From an uncultured Prevotellaceae bacterium (GTDB lineage Bacteria; Bacteroidota; Bacteroidia; Bacteroidales; Bacteroidaceae): DNA of 44,397 nt. The stretch spans positions 1 through 44,397 of the forward strand of contig CAMNIN010000029.1 of assembly GCA_946540735.1 (NCBI GenBank), in the 5' to 3' direction. Positions 40,260 through 44,397 of this stretch are shown here, in pieces. The notes under the pieces were generated by a model that saw only the letters and a program-made list of their open reading frames with translations, was not told the DNA's origin and did not search any database. The first letter of the stretch is position 1. Every line of letters starts with the position of its first letter. A program made the position numbers and the translations under genes.

Positions 40260-40476
40260 ATGACCACTTCAGGAAGATATCAGCGTCAGAATCAAGGTCT
40301 ACCCACTGACGGAACGGAAGACTATCTGGATGACTTGGTAAGTGGCATGACACTCACTGTGACCGCTTCCGACAGGTACGGGCATCAGCGAGACAACAAT
40401 GCGGCCTGTGACCCATGAAAGCGGAGACAATGACTTCACGTTCACGCTCGACAAGACGATAATGCCGGGGCATTGA
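40260..40476 (+). pseudogene. frameshifted remnant of a phage- or tail-type protein
   Basis: From 40260 one frame gives TDGTEDYLDDLVSGMTLTVT followed by ASD. At about 40370 the sense switches to another frame: GTGISETTMRPVTHESGDND, then FTFTLDKTIMPGH and a stop. Joining them needs the removal of one base (in GACAGGTACGGG). Further left a third frame (EDISVRIKVYPLT) may be the preceding part. I infer a decayed gene with one or two frameshifts; the family is not known. Confidence 0.4.
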
Positions 40477-40509
40477 TTTTTGCAAATATAGAAAAAATAT
40501 ACAAAGATA

Positions 40510-40541
40510 CTTGTTTTTGTTTCTGGAAACCTCTATCTTTG
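40510..40541 (+). promoter_or_regulatory. promoter of the DUF3857 gene
   Basis: TATCTTTG (40534-40541) is a perfect -7 box; CTTG (40510-40513) lies 20 bp upstream as a near -33 box. The leader before ATG 40646 is about 100 bases. The promoter sits at the right edge of the accessory island. Confidence 0.65.
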
Positions 40542-40645
40542 CATCAAATCGTGCGTCACCATGCATGATGCACTTTACATCATGGCCGTTTTTACGTCCA
40601 ATCATTAAAAATCGCTTGTGGGAGCGGAATCAATCGATTAAAATC

Positions 40646-41638
40646 ATGGAAACTATGAGTTATTCTTTTCGGAAATTATTGTTAATAGCCGCTTTGGCTG
40701 CTTGTGTGAGTTCGGTGAATGCCCAGTTGCCTAATGAGAAATTCGGCAAGCCCTCAAATCTGGAATGGGACTTCAAAGGCTGGGGCGACGCCATCGATGC
40801 TGATGCCATCATCCTTTGTAAGACGATGAAGGTGACATATCGGCTCTCCGACCAAGTGTCCAACTTCAATCAGAGTGACTCTGGTCTCGGTTCTGATAAT
40901 ATCACGGATTTCAGCAAGAATCAAATCGATGAGAGCAATACCCTGGTGAATTATGAGGTAAAGCTGCGTACGAAGATCCTGAAACCCGAAGGTGCCGGGC
41001 ACGCCAATATCGATATCACATACTTTGACTCAGAAGACGGCAATAAGATCATTCTCGATGAACTGTCGGACCTGAAAGTCAGGGTCTTCACAAAGAACGA
41101 GAAAGGAAAAGTGGAGAAAAGAAACATCGATGTCAGTACTTTTGCCAAGGAGCGTCTCGACAAGAATTATAAGGTCATCCATGTGGTCGTGCCCAATGTC
41201 CAGGCTGGAAGCATTATTGAGTATCAATACAATATCACAAGTCCGCGCCCGACATTCCTCTACGATTGGGTGTTCCAGGAGAGTATTCCTACCGTTCGCT
41301 CAAAGTGTGACATTGATATCCCTGCTTTCCTGCAGTTCAAAATGAATGCTCCGATCGACAAACTCATCAAGTCGAGCGTGGAGGTCGGTCATCTGGCTTA
41401 TGACACCAACAGGTCCGACATGAAGAAGGGCAAGACCTGTATCACCAACCATTACTTCATCGTCGGCGACTATATCCTTCCCGAAGGTTATGCGCTCAAG
41501 CGCAACCCCAGTAGCGTGGATGGGAAGAGTGACGCGACAGAGAACAAGATCGCTGATTTCACCAGCGAGATATCCATGCCTGGCGTCACCGTTCCTGTGA
41601 AGATGCCGGAAGGCAGCACACATCTGAGGGTCAAATGA
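40646..41638 (+). CDS. DUF3857 domain-containing secreted protein, short form
   Basis: Exported protein (330 aa) with signal peptide after ATG 40646 or 40655 (FRKLLLIAALAACVSSVNA). The frame starts at 40511, but that overlaps the promoter. DUF3857 is recognisable: DADAIILCKTMKVTYRL, YEVKLRTKILKPEGAGHANI, KNYKVIHVVVPNVQAGSIIE, YNITSPRPTFLYDWVFQ. Most proteins of this family continue with a transglutaminase-like domain to about 630 residues; this one stops without it. It may be a naturally short form or a truncated gene. Convergent with GH115, 4 bases apart. Confidence 0.75.
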   Translation: METMSYSFRKLLLIAALAACVSSVNAQLPNEKFGKPSNLEWDFKGWGDAIDADAIILCKTMKVTYRLSDQVSNFNQSDSGLGSDNITDFSKNQIDESNTLVNYEVKLRTKILKPEGAGHANIDITYFDSEDGNKIILDELSDLKVRVFTKNEKGKVEKRNIDVSTFAKERLDKNYKVIHVVVPNVQAGSIIEYQYNITSPRPTFLYDWVFQESIPTVRSKCDIDIPAFLQFKMNAPIDKLIKSSVEVGHLAYDTNRSDMKKGKTCITNHYFIVGDYILPEGYALKRNPSSVDGKSDATENKIADFTSEISMPGVTVPVKMPEGSTHLRVK

Positions 41639-41642
41639 CGGG

Positions 41643-44144
41643 TCAGCGACCGGCGGGAATGACGTAGAATGCCCGCCCGGCGTTGAAGTCAAGCATCCAC
41701 TGGTCGGCGATGATGTGGTCGTCGAGGGCTTTGATGCGCAGGGTGTGTCTCCCTTTGTCTATCGATACTGGGGTCTCCTTCAATGCCTGGCAGCGCAGCA
41801 CTCTCTTTTTCCAGTATTCCGAGCGGTAGGGCGTCTTCAGTGAGATGACCACAGGCTCCCCATCGTCGATCTGCACCGCATAGCGCAGGTCACCCTTGTC
41901 ATTGGGCTGCGTGGGAATCATGGCAGTGTAGAGCGTGGCCTTGCCTTCCTGCTGACTCTCAAACTCATAAACCAGTTCTCCGTCCTTCGGTATCGCCACG
42001 GCATTCATCGAGTGCCCCAGCATCTGGATGGCTTGCGCTCCTGGCGTGGCCGAGGCGTATTCGCTGGCGTTGCGGGCTATGACATCGGTCTGCTTCACAG
42101 CATCCGCATCATATTTGCCAGGCGTAGCGGTATATCCCTCAGGGGGCAGATAGGGCAGGATAGGGGGATTGAACACATTGAGGTCGCGTGGCATCATGCT
42201 CATGAGACCCTTCCATTTACCACCGGCAAGCCCATGATTGTAGTGGTCGGTCAACTGCTGTATCTCACGGTAGGCGGCCAGCGAACGGGCTGCGGATTGC
42301 AGCATCCGCTCCTCACGTCCCTCCATGGCCAGTTCGGTTTGCCCGAGGTATCCCGACCGGGCCAGTTGGGCCTCCAGCATTTTCACGGCCATGGCATTCG
42401 CTGCGTGCACCGGATACTTCACATGGGCGAAAAAAGCGTCTTTCAATTCCCGACGGATGGTCGGCTCCACTTCATCCACAGTCTTGCAGATGGCTGCGTA
42501 GTCTGCCAGATAGCGTTCCAGCTCATTGCCGAATGCCTTGGGATTAAACTCGGTGTCAGTCACTTGCGACCGGCCTCGGGGGTAGATCCTCTTGTCCAAC
42601 TCCACTTGGGTCCACCCCATAAACTCCGGACGTCGGATACTGCAGAGACGATAGAACTCGCTCATGGCCGGCGCCAAACGGTGGCCTGCCTGCTCACCAA
42701 ACTGAGTGCACAACCACCGTTCCAGATGCTGCCGGATGGTTTGAGGACCCACGGCATCGATGTTCCAGGCCATGTCGAGGAAGAGTTCCAGATCATAAGC
42801 CGCCACTTTCGGGTCATGCACATTGGCGATCCACAGCCGGCGGGCATTGTGATCGTAGGCCGCCCTCATCTCATTGTAGATGAGTCCGGGCTGCGTGGTG
42901 GTGAGCCACAGATAGTCGTGCGGTCGCCCCCAGTAACTCAGGTGGTAGTACACACCGCCGCCCCCGCTGCGCTTCTGCTGCAGCTCATCACTCAGTCGGG
43001 TCAGGTAGCCATAGTTGTCGTCGCACCACATCAGCATCACGTCTTCGGGCACCTCCAGACCGTTCTCCATGATCTCCAGCACCTCCTTGTAAGGTATGAA
43101 AACCTGTGGCACACGCTCGATATTCTTGTCAAAATATTTCCTAATCAACTCTCGCTGGTCATTGATCACCTGTTGCAGGCCATCCAACTTCTCTTGGGCG
43201 GTGTGCACACCCTCCATTGATCCGTCGTGGATGCCTCTCATGCCGATGGTGAACAGTTCCTCCGACCCTTTCACCTGTTGCAAGCGTTCGATCCAGTACT
43301 GCTTCACCTTTTCACGGTTGGTGATGTAGTTGTAGGCTCCCCGCTCCTTGCTGTCCCATTCTGCCACGTTGTTGCGGAGCAGTGGCTCGCAATGCGAGGT
43401 CCCGATGAGTATGCCGCATGAGTCAGCCACCTCTTTGTTGCCCTCCACAGCGAAGAAAGCCGGAGTCCCGCCATGCATGGCAGGCCAGATGGTGTTGGCC
43501 CGCAGGCGAAGGAGCAATTTGAAAATCTCTTTGTAGGTGCGCGGCCCGATGCGACCGAACTGTCCTGTCGGCTCAAAAGTCTTCCAAGCCCAGTTGCGGA
43601 GGCTCCAGTCCTCATCATTGATGAAAATACCCCTGTACTCCACCGACGGAGCCTGTATGCTTCTCAAATTGTCAGCGACCGCCAGGCGATTCTTCTTCTC
43701 GGGGATAACGTCTCCCCACCACACCCATGGCGACACCCCAGCCATACGGCTGAGTTCGAGAATACCGTAGGCACATCCCCGTCCGTTCTGGCCGACCACC
43801 AGGATACGACCCTCAATGGCCTGGATGCAGAAAGCGTCGTGTCGCCCGATGACACTGTCCACGGCAATGCCCCGGGAGCGCAGTCTCTTCACCGTCGCCC
43901 CATCAGCCTTATCCAGTTCATAAATACAGATCTTCGCACCCTGCTTCCGCTGAATAGCACGTTGTCCCGTAACCAACTGAATATCACCCGCAAACATATC
44001 GATGGCGATATCCACCACAGGTGTAACTTTGCTTTCCACGCAATAAGTCACGGGCGTGCTCCCATCATACCATACCACTTCGCCGCCCCAAACAGTAAGG
44101 CCGCATAAAAAGGCAATAATCGTAGTAAATGCAGTTTTTTTCAT
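41643..44144 (-). CDS. glycoside hydrolase family 115 (xylan alpha-1,2-glucuronidase)
   Basis: Secreted enzyme (833 aa) with signal peptide (TAFTTIIAFLCGLTVWG) that removes glucuronic or 4-O-methyl-glucuronic acid side groups from xylan; activity inferred from family. GH115 marks are abundant: GRGCAYGILELSRMAGVSPW, WVWWGDVIPEKK, VEYRGIFINDEDWSLRNWA, LRLRANTIWPAMHGG, GTSHCEPLLRNN, FTIGMRGIHDGSM, PEDVMLMWCDDNYGYL, and YYHLSYWGRPHDYLWL. A C-terminal beta domain follows (VVISLKTPYRSEYWKKRVL). Length is normal for the family. A -7 box lies just upstream. Confidence 0.95.
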   Translation of the reverse strand: MKKTAFTTIIAFLCGLTVWGGEVVWYDGSTPVTYCVESKVTPVVDIAIDMFAGDIQLVTGQRAIQRKQGAKICIYELDKADGATVKRLRSRGIAVDSVIGRHDAFCIQAIEGRILVVGQNGRGCAYGILELSRMAGVSPWVWWGDVIPEKKNRLAVADNLRSIQAPSVEYRGIFINDEDWSLRNWAWKTFEPTGQFGRIGPRTYKEIFKLLLRLRANTIWPAMHGGTPAFFAVEGNKEVADSCGILIGTSHCEPLLRNNVAEWDSKERGAYNYITNREKVKQYWIERLQQVKGSEELFTIGMRGIHDGSMEGVHTAQEKLDGLQQVINDQRELIRKYFDKNIERVPQVFIPYKEVLEIMENGLEVPEDVMLMWCDDNYGYLTRLSDELQQKRSGGGGVYYHLSYWGRPHDYLWLTTTQPGLIYNEMRAAYDHNARRLWIANVHDPKVAAYDLELFLDMAWNIDAVGPQTIRQHLERWLCTQFGEQAGHRLAPAMSEFYRLCSIRRPEFMGWTQVELDKRIYPRGRSQVTDTEFNPKAFGNELERYLADYAAICKTVDEVEPTIRRELKDAFFAHVKYPVHAANAMAVKMLEAQLARSGYLGQTELAMEGREERMLQSAARSLAAYREIQQLTDHYNHGLAGGKWKGLMSMMPRDLNVFNPPILPYLPPEGYTATPGKYDADAVKQTDVIARNASEYASATPGAQAIQMLGHSMNAVAIPKDGELVYEFESQQEGKATLYTAMIPTQPNDKGDLRYAVQIDDGEPVVISLKTPYRSEYWKKRVLRCQALKETPVSIDKGRHTLRIKALDDHIIADQWMLDFNAGRAFYVIPAGR

Positions 44145-44163
44145 GTAGTTTGCGATTGTTCAG

Positions 44164-44171
44164 CAAAGTTA
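44164..44171 (-). promoter_or_regulatory. -7 promoter element of GH115
   Basis: Minus-strand TAACTTTG, 19 bases before the ATG. No good -33 TTTG is seen; CTTTA about 23 bp upstream may serve. Confidence 0.55.
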
Positions 44172-44244
44172 ATGAATTTTTCGCATCCAGCAGTAAAGAA
44201 ACCGCATATTTCCGTCAAAACCCGATTTTCTCTTTCCCAATTCT

Positions 44245-44280
44245 CCCCTCCCCATGGGGAGGGGTCAGGGGTGGGGGAGA
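44245..44280. repeat. GC-rich palindrome
   Basis: A perfect 20-bp palindrome of CCCCT/AGGGG type (44245-44264, centre CCATGG) is followed by a G-rich tail to 44280. It contrasts with the AT-rich spacer around it. Similar 'GGGGAGGGG' blocks occur as dispersed repeats in Bacteroidetes genomes. Confidence 0.55.
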
Positions 44281-44342
44281 ATAACATAAAAAAAGTGCTA
44301 CTAAAAGACTATTGATAGCTAGTATTTTGTAACATCTAAAAA

Positions 44343-44373
44343 TTGTATAAAATGAAAAATATTCGTACCTTTG
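44343..44373 (+). promoter_or_regulatory. rightward promoter at the window edge
   Basis: TACCTTTG (44366-44373) with TTG (44343-44345) 20 bp upstream. It would drive a gene that begins outside the window. No coding frame is established in the last 24 bases. Confidence 0.55.
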
Positions 44374-44397
44374 TTGCGTCATACACAACACGATACG

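Noticed and set aside
42012..43220. 402-codon plus-strand frame opposite the GH115 gene
   Set aside because: It is antisense to a gene with clear family motifs; the His/Gln-rich translation is typical of shadow frames.

Overview
The window looks like a chromosome segment of a Bacteroidales bacterium, most likely Prevotella or a close relative. The evidence is the repeated Bacteroidetes-type promoter signal (-7 TAnnTTTG, sometimes with a -33 TTTG 19-22 bp upstream), families largely confined to that phylum (DUF4296, DUF4861, DUF6057), AT-rich spacers around moderately GC-rich genes, and plant-glycan enzymes (GH2 and GH115). No species can be fixed from the sequence alone.

Layout. 1-3100: a compact rightward set of two GNAT acetyltransferases, an esterase and a DUF418 membrane protein, ending in a fragment of an SGNH esterase. 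3400-6000: a secreted GH2 enzyme with a clear promoter, followed by a palindromic repeat. 6200-16000: isochorismatase-like hydrolase, then ileS, a DksA-like protein, lspA, a DUF4296 lipoprotein, an M23 peptidase and a C69 dipeptidase. 15965-19168: a leftward hisG-hisD-hisC operon with no adjacent hisB. 19272-23379: an MltF-like lytic transglycosylase, a GT39-type glycosyltransferase and a convergent DUF4861 protein.

23493-31858 is the most interesting chromosomal block: a sensor phosphatase fused to an anti-sigma-type kinase domain, an ABCG-like transporter with an extra N-terminal helical domain, a lipoprotein, a STAS antagonist and, behind a roughly 500-nt leader ending in a terminator, a divergent sigma-like protein with two helix-turn-helix segments. 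These have the parts of a partner-switching pathway, and the sigma-like protein is a candidate output. 31984-35389 holds a DUF6057 membrane protein and a PD40 lipoprotein with a CxxCH motif.

35480-40500 is an accessory island beside tRNA-Ser(GGA). It has a truncated tyrosine integrase, helically phased short repeats, an unpaired Panacea-domain gene, a promoter-driven and strongly folded RNA candidate, a small GGAREGAGRK-type protein, a hicAB toxin-antitoxin pair with a 17-bp inverted repeat over its promoter, several small leftward phage-like genes with unusually strong Shine-Dalgarno sites, and frameshifted remnants. After the island come a DUF3857 protein and a convergent GH115 alpha-glucuronidase. 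A rightward promoter runs off the right edge.
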